Source of the DNA: Phycisphaerae bacterium
Lineage (GTDB): Bacteria > Planctomycetota > Phycisphaerae > UBA1845 > Fen-1342
Assembly (NCBI GenBank): GCA_028277645.1
Contig: JANQFV010000003.1
Location: 62,001-126,000 of the forward strand
DNA: 64,000 nucleotides
Reading direction: 5' to 3'
Part shown: one piece after another, positions 8,208-17,476 of the stretch
Numbering within the stretch: position 1 is the first letter of the stretch
How the letters are laid out: every line of letters begins with the position of its first letter
Made by a program: the position numbers and the translations under genes
Notes under the pieces: generated by a model
The model's database searches: none
The model's input: only the letters and a program-made list of their open reading frames with translations
Told to the model about the DNA's origin: nothing

Positions 8208-9413
8208 TTACGACTGCTCCGGTGCCTCGTCGCGTCCGAGTAGCCGGGCCAACGCCTGCTGCAATTCCTCTTCGGCCAGCGTGCGCTGGGCATCCAGTTG
8301 GAGCCCTTCGAGTGCGCGGCGCAATTGCAGCGCGGCGCGGTCGTAGCGGTCGAGATATCGGCTGTAGATCAGTCCGAGAAACAGCCGCACCTGCGGCACG
8401 TCGACGGCCCCCGGGTAATTATCGAGGAACGCCTCGTACGCCTGGGCAGCGGCATCGTACTTGCGCGCCTGCGCGAGCAGGTTTGCCATTTCGAGCTGCT
8501 GCCCCCGGGAGAGCACCTGTTCGCTGTCCAGCTCCATCAGTCGCTCGTACGCTTGTAAGGCCGCCGCCTGGTCGCGATCGTGTAGGTGGTTTGCGATGCG
8601 CTCGCGCAGCTCTTCGACAGGCGTCAGGCGGACCTCCTGTAACGGACGCGACTCAACCTCTTCCACCGCGATCGGGCGGGGTGTGGTCCGGTAGCTACCG
8701 GGGCCGGCGCTGCCGGCGGTTGTCAGACCGGATCTCCTTCGCCAGCGGCTCCAGAGCGCGAGCATATCGAACTGGTTGCGCTCCAGCCCACGAAACGCGA
8801 GCAGCGCGTACGACGTCCCAAACCCGAAGAAATATCCGGCCAGGTGCGCGGAATAGGCCACGTTGGAGGCCAGGGCCTGGTCGTCGAACTTCGGCGCGAT
8901 GATGTTGTCCCAGAGAATGATCTTGAACACGATCAGAATCATGGCCGGGACCTGCAACGTGAAGATGAACACCATCCAAACAAGCATCGTGATGTGCACA
9001 CGTGGGAACAGTACCAGGAACGCGGTCGTCACGGCCGCGATCGAACCAGAAGCGCCGAGGATTGGATTCTCCGCGTTGACGGCAAATCCGAAGCCCGCGA
9101 ACACGCCGCCGGCCAGGTAGAACAGCACGTACGGCACCGCGCCCATCCGATCACACACGGCGCCGCCGAACAGCCAGAGAAACAGCATGTTCCCGACCAG
9201 ATGCAGCAGATCGCCGTGCAGAAACTGGTACGTCAGATACTGGTGCAGCACCGGCCGCGCGGCGTCGAGCGCGTAGAACGTCTTGAGCTGGGCCCCGAAC
9301 GCCCCACCCAGATGATCAGTCACAAGATACACCAACACGTTGAGCGCGATGATCGTCCAGTTGGCCACCGGCGGCCGTCGCGTGCGAACGTCGCTGCCAA
9401 TCGGTATGAACAT
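8208..9413 (-). CDS. Rhomboid-family intramembrane serine protease with C-terminal TPR-like tail
   Basis: 401 residues. Rhomboids cleave membrane proteins inside the bilayer. About six membrane segments fill residues 18-215. The nucleophile lies in GASGS (Ser122) and the catalytic base in AYSAHLAGYFFGFG (His190); HLVGNMLFLWLFG (71-83) supplies the conserved His/Asn of the second helix. After residue 225 a soluble region of about 175 residues has helix-turn-helix repeats (LLAQARKYDAAAQAYEAFL, YSRYLDRYDRAALQLRRAL) typical of TPRs, possibly used for substrate or partner binding. It follows motA in the same direction, 123 bp upstream. Confidence 0.88.
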   Translation of the reverse strand: MFIPIGSDVRTRRPPVANWTIIALNVLVYLVTDHLGGAFGAQLKTFYALDAARPVLHQYLTYQFLHGDLLHLVGNMLFLWLFGGAVCDRMGAVPYVLFYLAGGVFAGFGFAVNAENPILGASGSIAAVTTAFLVLFPRVHITMLVWMVFIFTLQVPAMILIVFKIILWDNIIAPKFDDQALASNVAYSAHLAGYFFGFGTSYALLAFRGLERNQFDMLALWSRWRRRSGLTTAGSAGPGSYRTTPRPIAVEEVESRPLQEVRLTPVEELRERIANHLHDRDQAAALQAYERLMELDSEQVLSRGQQLEMANLLAQARKYDAAAQAYEAFLDNYPGAVDVPQVRLFLGLIYSRYLDRYDRAALQLRRALEGLQLDAQRTLAEEELQQALARLLGRDEAPEQS

Positions 9414-9444
9414 CAGCGCTCCAAGAGCGTTCCGGAATCTCTCT

Positions 9445-11391
9445 CTACGGCGCCTGCGACGGGACGCGCTCGGCAGCGCGGCGCGCCGCCTCCAGGAGTT
9501 TGGTGCGGACTGCAGGCGTCAGATCCGTTGCGGCACTGTCACGTAAGACTCGACGAGCCGTGTTTCCGCCGGCGGCGATCACACGGCCAAAGAATTCCCA
9601 TGGTGGCGCATCGATGCCGAACGCAGCGGTATCGCCCAGCATCAGGCCCACGGGCCAACCGCTGAGCGCGTCGTCGGACTGTGCGTCCAGGCTGCCGAGC
9701 GTGCAGTAGGCCAGTCCGCGCAGCCACTCCGGCTGATCGACCGCGTCACGCCACAACTCCAATTGCGGTCGATATTGCTGACAATTGTGCTCGGCCACGA
9801 CGATCATGGCCAGCACCAGGCGCACACGATCCGGTTCCTGTTGCGCCGGATTCAGTAGGTCGCCCAACGTCGGCGCGCAGCCAAGGCGCTGCCAGCGCCA
9901 GCCGTCGGAAACCTCATCGACGGCATCCCAACCGCTGTCGAGCTGGTTCAGCAGTTCCTGCTCCAATTGCCGCTGGGGTGTCACGGCCAGGTAATCGAGC
10001 ACCGGCGGTTGTGGAACGGGGCCCGCCAGCGCCGGCGTCTGATCCGGGTGCGCCCACTTCCACGCGGCCGCGATCTCTTGCTCACGCACGTCGAGCGGAT
10101 GTGCCGCGAGCGCCGCACCGAAAATGCGTCCCCGCAAGCTCGATATCGTCCAGGTCATGCGCTGCTGGTCCACGGGCACGCACTCCGGCAACAGCGCCCC
10201 CAACGTGTCGCAAATCCGCCGGGCGAGTGAGCGGTACTGTGGCCCGCGGCGACCAATCACGAGTGCAGCGGCAGCCCGCGCCCGAGGCGTGGCACGCTCA
10301 GCGACACGCTTCAGCACGTCGCGTGGCTCACGAACATCTTCGGGTCGGAAGGTCAGCGACGCCTCGTCTGTGCGTGCCAGTTCGAAGACGGCGTCCGCGT
10401 AGGCGTCGCCAGCGTCCTGGCCAAGCCACTGCCACGTGTCCCAGTAGCGCTCGCACAGCGCGTCGAACACCAGTTTTTCGTCGTTCATCACGAGCGCCCG
10501 CAGACCGTGCGCCAGGTACGCAACGTCCGCCTGCGCGGTGCCGACGGCGACGGCAGTGCCCACGTCCTCATCCCGGTCCGCCACGGAACGGATGCGTTCC
10601 AGCAGCAGGAGCCGCCGCTGAGCCGCGAGCCAGAGCTCGACCAACTCGCCGGCAACCGAAGTATCGCCGAACAGTGCCCGCGCTCGCACGGCTGACGGAT
10701 ACAAAGCATCGCCGGAGCCCAGTTCATATAGCACCGCCAGCCAGCCCGGCAGATCGTTCGCATGTTGATGAGCGTTTCGGGCGAGCAAGTCGATGGCTGC
10801 CCGCCGATTCTGATCGATATTCCAGGTGCGTTCGCCTGACACCAGACTCTCACGCAGCGCTGTTGCGACGGCCAGCGCGATACCTGGCTCGTGAACCTTC
10901 AGTTCCGTGAGCACACTCCAGCGTTCGTCACGGTTGGCGGCGTTGAGCAACCGCTCGGGCAGCTCCGTCTCCGAGTGTGTCGAGCGTGCAAACGGCTGAA
11001 AGCGAGACTCGACGGCCTGTTCGCCGCCGCCGAGCCACTGCACGCTCACGACAGCCATAATCACGAGCGCAATCAATCCGACGGCCGCACCCACCCAGGT
11101 CTGCCAACGGATGTACCGAATGCGCTGCGACCACGGCAGGAGCTGTCCCGTGCGCAGGTCCGTCGGGCACTTGGGGCAATAACGCGTGCTGGGACCCACT
11201 TCCGTCTTGCAGCGCGGGCATTGCCGGCGTTCGGGCAACGGAGCGTCGCGACTCGACAAGCGCGGCAGATCCTCGGCCCGCGGCACCATGAACGCTTGTT
11301 TGCACGCGGGGCAGAGCTTCTGCTGTCCGCTCGCAGCATCCTCTGCAACGAGCACACGATGACAGTGCGGACAGCGGATCTTCAGCGGCAT
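9445..11391 (-). CDS. Membrane protein with N-terminal zinc ribbons, unknown function
   Basis: 648 residues. The first 80 residues hold two zinc-ribbon-like pairs of cysteine doublets: CPHC...CPAC (8-33) and CPRC...CPKC (58-74). One membrane segment follows at about 96-118 (WVGAAVGLIALVIMAVVSV). The remaining 520 residues are Ala/Leu/Arg-rich and helical, with no recognisable catalytic motif; they may be alpha-solenoid. If the ribbons stay in the cytoplasm, the large domain is extracytoplasmic. Zinc-ribbon-plus-membrane-segment proteins are common in planctomycetes. The gene lies 31 bp upstream of the rhomboid gene and may be cotranscribed. Confidence 0.8.
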   Translation of the reverse strand: MPLKIRCPHCHRVLVAEDAASGQQKLCPACKQAFMVPRAEDLPRLSSRDAPLPERRQCPRCKTEVGPSTRYCPKCPTDLRTGQLLPWSQRIRYIRWQTWVGAAVGLIALVIMAVVSVQWLGGGEQAVESRFQPFARSTHSETELPERLLNAANRDERWSVLTELKVHEPGIALAVATALRESLVSGERTWNIDQNRRAAIDLLARNAHQHANDLPGWLAVLYELGSGDALYPSAVRARALFGDTSVAGELVELWLAAQRRLLLLERIRSVADRDEDVGTAVAVGTAQADVAYLAHGLRALVMNDEKLVFDALCERYWDTWQWLGQDAGDAYADAVFELARTDEASLTFRPEDVREPRDVLKRVAERATPRARAAAALVIGRRGPQYRSLARRICDTLGALLPECVPVDQQRMTWTISSLRGRIFGAALAAHPLDVREQEIAAAWKWAHPDQTPALAGPVPQPPVLDYLAVTPQRQLEQELLNQLDSGWDAVDEVSDGWRWQRLGCAPTLGDLLNPAQQEPDRVRLVLAMIVVAEHNCQQYRPQLELWRDAVDQPEWLRGLAYCTLGSLDAQSDDALSGWPVGLMLGDTAAFGIDAPPWEFFGRVIAAGGNTARRVLRDSAATDLTPAVRTKLLEAARRAAERVPSQAP

Positions 11392-11552
11392 GTAGGGCTC
11401 TCAATCCGGGCCGGGGCGTCCGGAACCGTTCGGCGCCCTGCTGTTTGTAGTTTGCAAGGAGCGTTCCTTCAAGCGCTGCGCCCGCGTGGTTTGGGCGGCC
11501 ACAGGAAGCTACAATCGGACGCGGTACACCCTGACCTTACACGCGGTGCGAC

Positions 11553-12719
11553 ATGAAGCCTGATTCCCAGAGCCCCGATTTCTTCGACCTCAACAACATC
11601 CTGACCGAGGACGAGCGCCAGGTACGCGACGCGGTCGGACGGTTCGTCGACGAGCGCGTGTTGCCGGTGATCGCCGACTGTTTCGAGCACGAGCGCTTTC
11701 CGAAGGAGCTGGTGCCGGAGATGGCAGCGCTGGGTCTGTTTGGGCCGACGCTGCACGACTACGGCTGCGCCGGCCTGAACAACATCGCGTACGGTCTGAT
11801 CATGCAGGAGCTCGAACGCGGTGACAGCGGCCTGCGCAGCTTCGCATCCGTACAGAGCGGCCTCGTCATGTATCCGATCGACCGCTACGGCTCCGGTGAA
11901 CAGAAACAGCGCTGGCTGCCGTCGATGGCGCGGGCAGAGGCAGTCGGCTGTTTTGGCCTGACCGAACCCGACGGCGGTTCTGACCCCGGGACAATGAAGA
12001 CGCACGCCCGACGGGATGGCGGCGACTGGATCATCAACGGCGCCAAGATGTGGATCACCAACGGCAGCATCGCGGACGTCGCGGTGGTCTGGGCACAGAC
12101 CGACGACGGTGTGCGAGGATTCCTGGTCGAGCGGGACACTCCAGGGTATACAACGCGAGATATTCCGCACAAGTTCTCACTGCGGGCGTCGATCACGAGC
12201 GAGCTGTTCTTCGACCACTGCCGTGTTTCGGACGAGCACCGCCTGCCTACCGCGGAGGGGCTGGGGGCGCCGCTGAGCTGTCTAACACAGGCGCGCTACG
12301 GAATCGCGTGGGGCGCGATCGGCGCTGCGCAGGCGTGTTATCGCGATGCACTAACCTTCACGAAGGAGCGCGTGCTGTTTGGCGAGACGCTCACACGCAA
12401 GCAGATCGTGCAGCAGCGGCTAGCGGACATGTTACGCCGCATCACGACCGCACAACTGCTCGCCTGGCAGCTCGGCCGCCTGAAAGATGCCGACCGAATG
12501 CACCACACGCAGGTGTCGCTGGCGAAATGGAACAACGTGCGGATGGCGCTGGACGTGGTCCGCGACGCGCGCGACCTGCTCGGGGCCGGTGGTATCTCCG
12601 TGGAAACGTCCCCCGTCCGACACATGCTCAATCTCGAGAGCGTGATCACGTACGAAGGAACGGAGACGATTCACCAGCTAATCGTCGGGCGGGAGATTAC
12701 GGGAGAAAACGCGCTTTAG
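11553..12719 (+). CDS. Acyl-CoA dehydrogenase, glutaryl-CoA dehydrogenase-like
   Basis: 388 residues. It is an FAD enzyme that dehydrogenates acyl-CoA. The closest type by eye is glutaryl-CoA dehydrogenase, which also decarboxylates glutaryl-CoA to crotonyl-CoA in lysine/tryptophan breakdown. SFASVQSGLVMYPI, FGLTEPDGGSDPG, KMWITNGSIADV and the end motif TYEGTETIHQLIVGREITG are present, with Glu368 as the candidate base. Human-type GCDH has a very similar end motif and SVQSSL. A TACAAT box at 11510-11515 may be the promoter. Its stop overlaps the stop of the small convergent gene by 4 bp. Exact substrate is inferred. Confidence 0.85.
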   Translation: MKPDSQSPDFFDLNNILTEDERQVRDAVGRFVDERVLPVIADCFEHERFPKELVPEMAALGLFGPTLHDYGCAGLNNIAYGLIMQELERGDSGLRSFASVQSGLVMYPIDRYGSGEQKQRWLPSMARAEAVGCFGLTEPDGGSDPGTMKTHARRDGGDWIINGAKMWITNGSIADVAVVWAQTDDGVRGFLVERDTPGYTTRDIPHKFSLRASITSELFFDHCRVSDEHRLPTAEGLGAPLSCLTQARYGIAWGAIGAAQACYRDALTFTKERVLFGETLTRKQIVQQRLADMLRRITTAQLLAWQLGRLKDADRMHHTQVSLAKWNNVRMALDVVRDARDLLGAGGISVETSPVRHMLNLESVITYEGTETIHQLIVGREITGENAL

Positions 12720-13030
12720 ATCGTCTCGCGTTGTACCTTGCCAAAGATATTGAACTCGAAACCGAGCGACGAGCTGCGGACGACTTCGATCTCCGGCAGC
12801 GTGATTCGCCAGAGTTGCTCATCGCGTCTGCCTTCAAAGATCAACGGGCCGCTGCGCTCGCCCTCCGGCAGCGTAGTGTGGGTGGTGAGCGCGCCGTGCG
12901 GCGCGTCTCCGTCCGGTTCATACAGCGTTACCGCCAGCGAGCGCCCCAGCTCGCGCGACGCGTACATGACTTTGGTCGGAATGTAGGTCTCAAGGGGCAA
13001 CGCGGAACACTCCACGCCGGCGACGTTCAT
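12716..13030 (-). CDS. Small protein of unknown function overlapping the amidase gene
   Basis: 104 residues if started at ATG 13030; an ATG at 13060 and one at 12967 are alternatives. The first two overlap the end of the amidase gene in another frame. It is a plausible small beta-rich domain (residues such as LAVTLYEPDGD, QLWRITLPEIEVV, FGFEFNIFGKV-like pattern) with no membrane segment or family I recognise. Support for being real: it sits directly downstream of the amidase gene, and its stop meets the gcdH-like stop with only 4 bp of overlap, leaving no intergenic gap. Start choice is uncertain. Confidence 0.5.
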   Translation of the reverse strand: MNVAGVECSALPLETYIPTKVMYASRELGRSLAVTLYEPDGDAPHGALTTHTTLPEGERSGPLIFEGRRDEQLWRITLPEIEVVRSSSLGFEFNIFGKVQRETI

Positions 13031-13817
13031 TCGGCAGGACTGCGGCGTCGCTACGAACACGGTTCGCAGCTGTTAATCGGGCCATGGCGGGTAGCTCGCC
13101 CTCCAGGGCCACACGCAGATCTCGGCGCAACGCGGCCATGTTAATCAGCCGACCGGGACAGGCCGTCTTACCGGTAATCTCACCGTGACCATAGACATGC
13201 GCCGGATTGATGCCGACCTCTCTGACGAGCACGGCTATCAGGTCACGCAGCGTGCGCATCTGAGCAGCCGTCGGACGCGTCTGCTCGAAGTTCCCGATCA
13301 GACAAATGCCGATGCCGTGCTCGTTGAAGTAGTTCGCCGAACGCATAGAGCCGGCGTAGCGGCCGGCCTTGGTCTTGCAGTGTGCGCCGGTCTGCTGCTT
13401 TCGCCAGCGCGGGCCGACATAGAGCTGGCCGTCGGGGTAGTTGGTGCCGTTGCCGATCACAAAGTGGTAGCCCAGGCCACGGTCCCAGCCCAGCTTCAGG
13501 TGATAGCGGTGCATGCTCACCGGCGTGGCCTGCGGGGCGGCGGAGTGATGCACGACAATTGTCGTCCAGCGGCGCTTGTCGATGCCGCGTGGCACGCGGA
13601 TGGAGTTAGCCGACACGCCTGATGCGCCCGGCAAGCGGTGAATCACAGGCCACTCAGGAGCGACTGGCTCGGGCCGCGGCAGTGCTTTGACGGTCTGCAC
13701 CGGCCGGGTACTGAGTATGGGATCCGGTAACGAGCCGGGGACCGGCTGGCGCCCCGAACTGGCGCAACCCGCGATCAAAGTGAGAATGGCCACCCCACCC
13801 AGCGCAATCCGTTGCAT
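12990..13817 (-). CDS. N-acetylmuramoyl-L-alanine amidase lipoprotein (Amidase_2/PGRP fold)
   Basis: 275 residues. It cuts the amide bond between muramic acid and the stem peptide of peptidoglycan. A lipobox LIAGC (cysteine 18) after a short hydrophobic start marks a lipoprotein. Zinc-site motifs appear in order: IVVHHSA, the aromatic region GLGYHFVIGNG, then HVYGHGEI and KTACPGRLIN. The GIGICLIGNFEQTRP segment is typical of the PGRP/AmpD group. A strong SD (AGGAGGTCC) lies just upstream of the ATG. It is probably a periplasmic cell-wall remodelling or recycling enzyme; its own promoter is proposed at 13866-13895. Confidence 0.88.
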   Translation of the reverse strand: MQRIALGGVAILTLIAGCASSGRQPVPGSLPDPILSTRPVQTVKALPRPEPVAPEWPVIHRLPGASGVSANSIRVPRGIDKRRWTTIVVHHSAAPQATPVSMHRYHLKLGWDRGLGYHFVIGNGTNYPDGQLYVGPRWRKQQTGAHCKTKAGRYAGSMRSANYFNEHGIGICLIGNFEQTRPTAAQMRTLRDLIAVLVREVGINPAHVYGHGEITGKTACPGRLINMAALRRDLRVALEGELPAMARLTAANRVRSDAAVLPNERRRRGVFRVAP

Positions 13818-13865
13818 CAGGACCTCCTACCAATCGCCGACACACGTATGTTCCCGGTGACCGGC

Positions 13866-13895
13866 ACTATAGCAGACGGTCGCGCGACGATCCAA
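13866..13895 (-). promoter_or_regulatory. Promoter of the amidase gene
   Basis: On the minus strand TTGGAT (13890-13895) and TATAGT (13866-13871) are separated by 18 nt, followed by a leader of about 40 nt with a strong SD before the ATG at 13817. Confidence 0.5.
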
Positions 13896-14069
13896 GGCAG
13901 AGCTGCGGTGTGCGATCGCGAGGCCGCTGGCGGAGTTCCGATAAGGTTGGACGCAGCCGTCCGATGGGCGCCGACGGGGCACCGACCGGTGGCGAGACAG
14001 CCCCCCGCATCCCGGCAGGCCCCCGTGCGGACTTGCTCGCTTAACTCGTTATCCCGTCAAGCATTCCGC
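13896..14069. other. Intergenic region between the amidase and HU promoters
   Basis: This divergent spacer is otherwise featureless. No gene or stable hairpin was found. Any operator would serve both the amidase and the HU gene. Confidence 0.4.
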
Positions 14070-14098
14070 TTGATCGTCCCAGAGGCTTACCGTATCAT
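14070..14098 (+). promoter_or_regulatory. Sigma70-like promoter of the HU/IHF gene
   Basis: TTGATC (14070-14075) and TATCAT (14093-14098) are separated by exactly 17 nt. The expected start at about 14105 gives a leader of roughly 95 nt before the ATG at 14199. This is one of the most consensus-like promoters in the window. Confidence 0.6.
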
Positions 14099-14198
14099 GG
14101 GCCTGTCTGGCACCACGTCGATTCTTGAACCTGGACGTGGCAAACTGTGTCCGCGGTAAGTGCCGCAGCGGTTTCGCGGCGGCGTTCTGGGGAACGTG

Positions 14199-14552
14199 AT
14201 GACCACGATTACGAAGAAAGACCTTGTTGATCGAATAGCTGACGACACCGGGAATAAGCGTGTGGTGGTCAAGAAGATCATCCAGAGCTTCCTCGACGAA
14301 ATCGTCCGAGAACTCGGCGAAGGCAACCGTCTGGAATTCCGGGACTTCGGTGTGTTCGAGATTCGCCAGCGGGCCGCCCGCATAGCGCAGAATCCGAAGA
14401 CCATGGAGAAGGTCAACGTCCCGGCCAAGCGGACGGTGAAGTTCAAGATCGGCCGGATGATGAAACAGCAGCTCTTCGACAACCACGAGGCCGCGCCGCA
14501 GTCCACGATGCACCCGTCGCCGGCGGCACAGCCCGTGAGCGAGACCTCGTAG
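14199..14552 (+). CDS. HU/IHF-family DNA-binding protein
   Basis: 117 residues. Dimeric nucleoid proteins of this family bend DNA. TKKDLVDRIADDTG at the start, then EIVRELGEGNRLEFRDFGVFEIRQR, and the beta-arm with RIAQNPKTMEKVNVPAKRTVKFK, including the intercalating proline within QNPKT, are diagnostic. The start at 14199 (MTTITKKDL) gives the normal N-terminus; an in-frame ATG further upstream adds 13 non-conserved residues. Some 20 extra residues at the C-terminus (Pro/Ser/Ala-rich) are longer than in E. coli HU. It is convergent with acnA. Confidence 0.95.
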   Translation: MTTITKKDLVDRIADDTGNKRVVVKKIIQSFLDEIVRELGEGNRLEFRDFGVFEIRQRAARIAQNPKTMEKVNVPAKRTVKFKIGRMMKQQLFDNHEAAPQSTMHPSPAAQPVSETS

Positions 14553-14705
14553 TCGGATACAACCCCCGCGACCTAAACCACTTCAGCACAGGCCACCTGC
14601 GCCAGACAGGGTCGGTCTGCGGGCAGCGCGTCGGATTTGATCAGCATCCCCCCCCGGCACAGAACCCACTGCTCAAGAGCAACGGCACTTCCTTCCATCC
14701 CTGAT

Positions 14706-17426
14706 CTACTTGCGGAGCAGCGAACGCAACACGTACGGCAACACGCCGCCGTGGCGGAAGTACTCGACCTCCACCGGCGTATCGAGGCGGCAGATCACAT
14801 TGAATTCGATCTGTCGTTCAACCTCCGGCTCGTCCGAGATCACCGTCAGCTCCTGTCCAGGCGTGAACTCATCGGTGAGATCGGTGATGTCGAAGACACC
14901 CTGCCCTGTGAGGCCGAGTGATTCATACGTCTCGCCGTCGCGGAATTGCAGCGGTAGCACGCCCATCCCGGCTAGGTTGCTGCGGTGAATGCGCTCGAAG
15001 CTGCTGGCGATCACCGCGCGAACACCGAGCAGCAGCGTGCCCTTGGCGGCCCAGTCGCGCGATGACCCCATACCGTAATCCTGTCCGGCGAGCACGATAA
15101 GCGGCGTGCCGGCCTCGCGGTACTTTATGGCCGCATCGAATACCGACATTTGATTCCCGGTCGGCCAGTGGATCGTAAGACCACCCTCGGTGCCGGGCGC
15201 CAGCAGATTTCGGATGCGGACATTCGCAAACGTCCCGCGCGTCATCACGCGGTCATTGCCCCGCCGTGAACCGTAGCTGTTGAAATCGACCGGTTCGACG
15301 CCCTGTTCCTGGAGATAACGGCCAGCCGGCGATGCGGGATCGATCGAGCCGGCGGGACTAATGTGATCCGTTGTGACGCTATCGCCCAGCTTCAGGAGGC
15401 AGCGCGCCTTCGACAGCGCGGCGATCCTGGGCACCGCGGTCGTTAACCCCGCGAAGAACGGCGGTTCCTGAATATACGTGCTACCTTCATCCCATTCGTA
15501 GACGCTGCCGCCGGACGCGGTGAGTTTCTGCCACTGTTCCGGCCCGCTGAATACGTCGGCGTACTGCTTGCGGAAGACCTCGGGAGTTACCGTCGCTTGC
15601 ACAACGTCGTTGACTTCCTGCTGCGTGGGCCAGATGTCGCGCAGATACACAGGGCTCCCGTCGCTACCCATACCGAGTGCATCGTTGGCTAGGTCGATGT
15701 CGACCGTACCGGCAATCGCGTAGGCGACGACCAGCGGCGGCGACGCCAGATAATTCGCCTTGACGTGCGGACTGATGCGACCCTCGAAATTGCGATTGCC
15801 GCTGAGCACCGAAGCAACGACCAGATGTTTGTCCGTGACGGCCTGGCGAATGGGATCCGGAAGCGGGCCGCTGTTGCCGATGCACGTCGTGCAACCGTAA
15901 CCGACGGTGTGGAAGCCAAGTTGCTCCAGGTGGGGAGTCAGGCCGGACTGGTCCAGATAGTCTGTTACGACGCGCGACCCGGGCGCGAGTGACGTCTTGA
16001 CCGCGGGCGAGACGCGCAGCCCCTTTTCGGCGGCCTTCTTCGCCACCAGACCCGCTGCGACCATGACGGACGGATTACTCGTATTGGTGCAGCTCGTGAT
16101 TGCGGCAATTACGACTGAGCCGTGCGAGAGCGTGGCAGTGTCGCCATTGAGCTGCGCGGTGGCTGTCGCGCCGACTTCATCCTCGGATAGTGCAAATCCC
16201 CGCTCATTCAGCGGCGCGCGCAGAGCGCGCACAAACTGCGGCTTCATGTCCGAGAGCGCGATGCGGTCCTGCGGGCGACGCGGGCCGGCGAGACTGGGCT
16301 CAACGGTGGACAGGTCAAGCTCGATCGACTGCGTGTACTGCGGATCGGGGCTGTCGTCAGTGCGGAAGAGCGCCTGTTCTTTGCAGTAGCGCTCGACGAG
16401 GTCCACGTCCTCGTCGCTACGGCCGGTCAGACGTAGGTAGTCCAGCGTGCGATCGTCGATCGGGAAGAAGCCCATCGTCGCGCCGTATTCCGGCGCCATG
16501 TTCGCCAGCGTCGCGCGATCCGGCAGCGACATACTGGAAAGACCCTGGCCATAGAACTCGACAAACTTGCCGACGACGCCGAGTTGACGGAGCATCTCGG
16601 TGACGCGCAGCACCAGATCCGTCGCTGTCGCGCCCTCAGCGAGTTGACCAATCAAGCGGAAGCCGACGACCTCCGGAATCAGCATGTAGATCGGTTGGCC
16701 GAGCATGGCTGCTTCGGCCTCGATCCCGCCGACACCCCAGCCGAGCACGCCAAGGCCATTGATCATCGTCGTGTGACTGTCCGTACCCACAAGCGTGTCG
16801 GGTAGCGCGACGGTCACGCCGTCGATCTCGCGGCGCAGGACTGCGCGGGCGAGGTATTCAAGGTTGACTTGGTGGACGATGCCGGTCGCGGGCGGCACAA
16901 CGCGGAAACTGTCGAACGCCGTCTGCCCCCACTTGAGGAATTCATAACGCTCGCGATTGCGCTGAAACTCGATCTTCGCGTTCAGTGCCAGCGCGTCTCC
17001 GCTGCCAAAGTGATCCACCTGCACCGAGTGGTCGACGATGAGGTCGGCTGGAATCTGCGGGTTGATGCGGGCGGGATCGCCGCCGAGCCGCTCCATCGCG
17101 GAGCGCATCGCTGCGAAGTCGACCAGCGCGGGGACGCCGGTGAAATCCTGGAGAATCACACGGGCTGGCTTGTATGGGATTTCGCCGGCGGCGGCAGCGT
17201 TCGGACTCCACGCGGCCAGAGCACGCACGTGGTCCTCGCTGGTCGCGAAGCCATCGACATTGCGCAGCACGTTCTCGAGCAGCACACGAATGGAGTAGGG
17301 CAGATTGTGCAGCGTCGTCAGCCCGGCCCTCTCCAGTGCGTTCAGACGGTAGATCTGGGCATCTCCGCCGGCCGTGGTCAGCATGTCACGGGCGTTGAAG
17401 GGGTTCTTATCAGCGTGCGTAGTCAT
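14706..17426 (-). CDS. acnA: Aconitate hydratase A
   Basis: 906 residues, the usual AcnA/IRP size. It isomerises citrate to isocitrate in the TCA cycle using a [4Fe-4S] cluster. The cluster cysteines are visible at [12 protein letters not shown] (Cys446) and [12 protein letters not shown] (Cys512, Cys515). [23 protein letters not shown] is present near 212-234, and the C-terminal swivel domain has [13 protein letters not shown] and [14 protein letters not shown]. An SD (GAGAAGAGGA) precedes the ATG. The CoA-disulfide-reductase-like gene lies 50 bp upstream in the same direction, so cotranscription is likely. Confidence 0.97.
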   Translation of the reverse strand: MTTHADKNPFNARDMLTTAGGDAQIYRLNALERAGLTTLHNLPYSIRVLLENVLRNVDGFATSEDHVRALAAWSPNAAAAGEIPYKPARVILQDFTGVPALVDFAAMRSAMERLGGDPARINPQIPADLIVDHSVQVDHFGSGDALALNAKIEFQRNRERYEFLKWGQTAFDSFRVVPPATGIVHQVNLEYLARAVLRREIDGVTVALPDTLVGTDSHTTMINGLGVLGWGVGGIEAEAAMLGQPIYMLIPEVVGFRLIGQLAEGATATDLVLRVTEMLRQLGVVGKFVEFYGQGLSSMSLPDRATLANMAPEYGATMGFFPIDDRTLDYLRLTGRSDEDVDLVERYCKEQALFRTDDSPDPQYTQSIELDLSTVEPSLAGPRRPQDRIALSDMKPQFVRALRAPLNERGFALSEDEVGATATAQLNGDTATLSHGSVVIAAITSCTNTSNPSVMVAAGLVAKKAAEKGLRVSPAVKTSLAPGSRVVTDYLDQSGLTPHLEQLGFHTVGYGCTTCIGNSGPLPDPIRQAVTDKHLVVASVLSGNRNFEGRISPHVKANYLASPPLVVAYAIAGTVDIDLANDALGMGSDGSPVYLRDIWPTQQEVNDVVQATVTPEVFRKQYADVFSGPEQWQKLTASGGSVYEWDEGSTYIQEPPFFAGLTTAVPRIAALSKARCLLKLGDSVTTDHISPAGSIDPASPAGRYLQEQGVEPVDFNSYGSRRGNDRVMTRGTFANVRIRNLLAPGTEGGLTIHWPTGNQMSVFDAAIKYREAGTPLIVLAGQDYGMGSSRDWAAKGTLLLGVRAVIASSFERIHRSNLAGMGVLPLQFRDGETYESLGLTGQGVFDITDLTDEFTPGQELTVISDEPEVERQIEFNVICRLDTPVEVEYFRHGGVLPYVLRSLLRK

Positions 17427-17476
17427 GTCCTCTTCTCCGAAACGCTCGGTCCGCGGAACGCTTTGCAGAGAATCCG

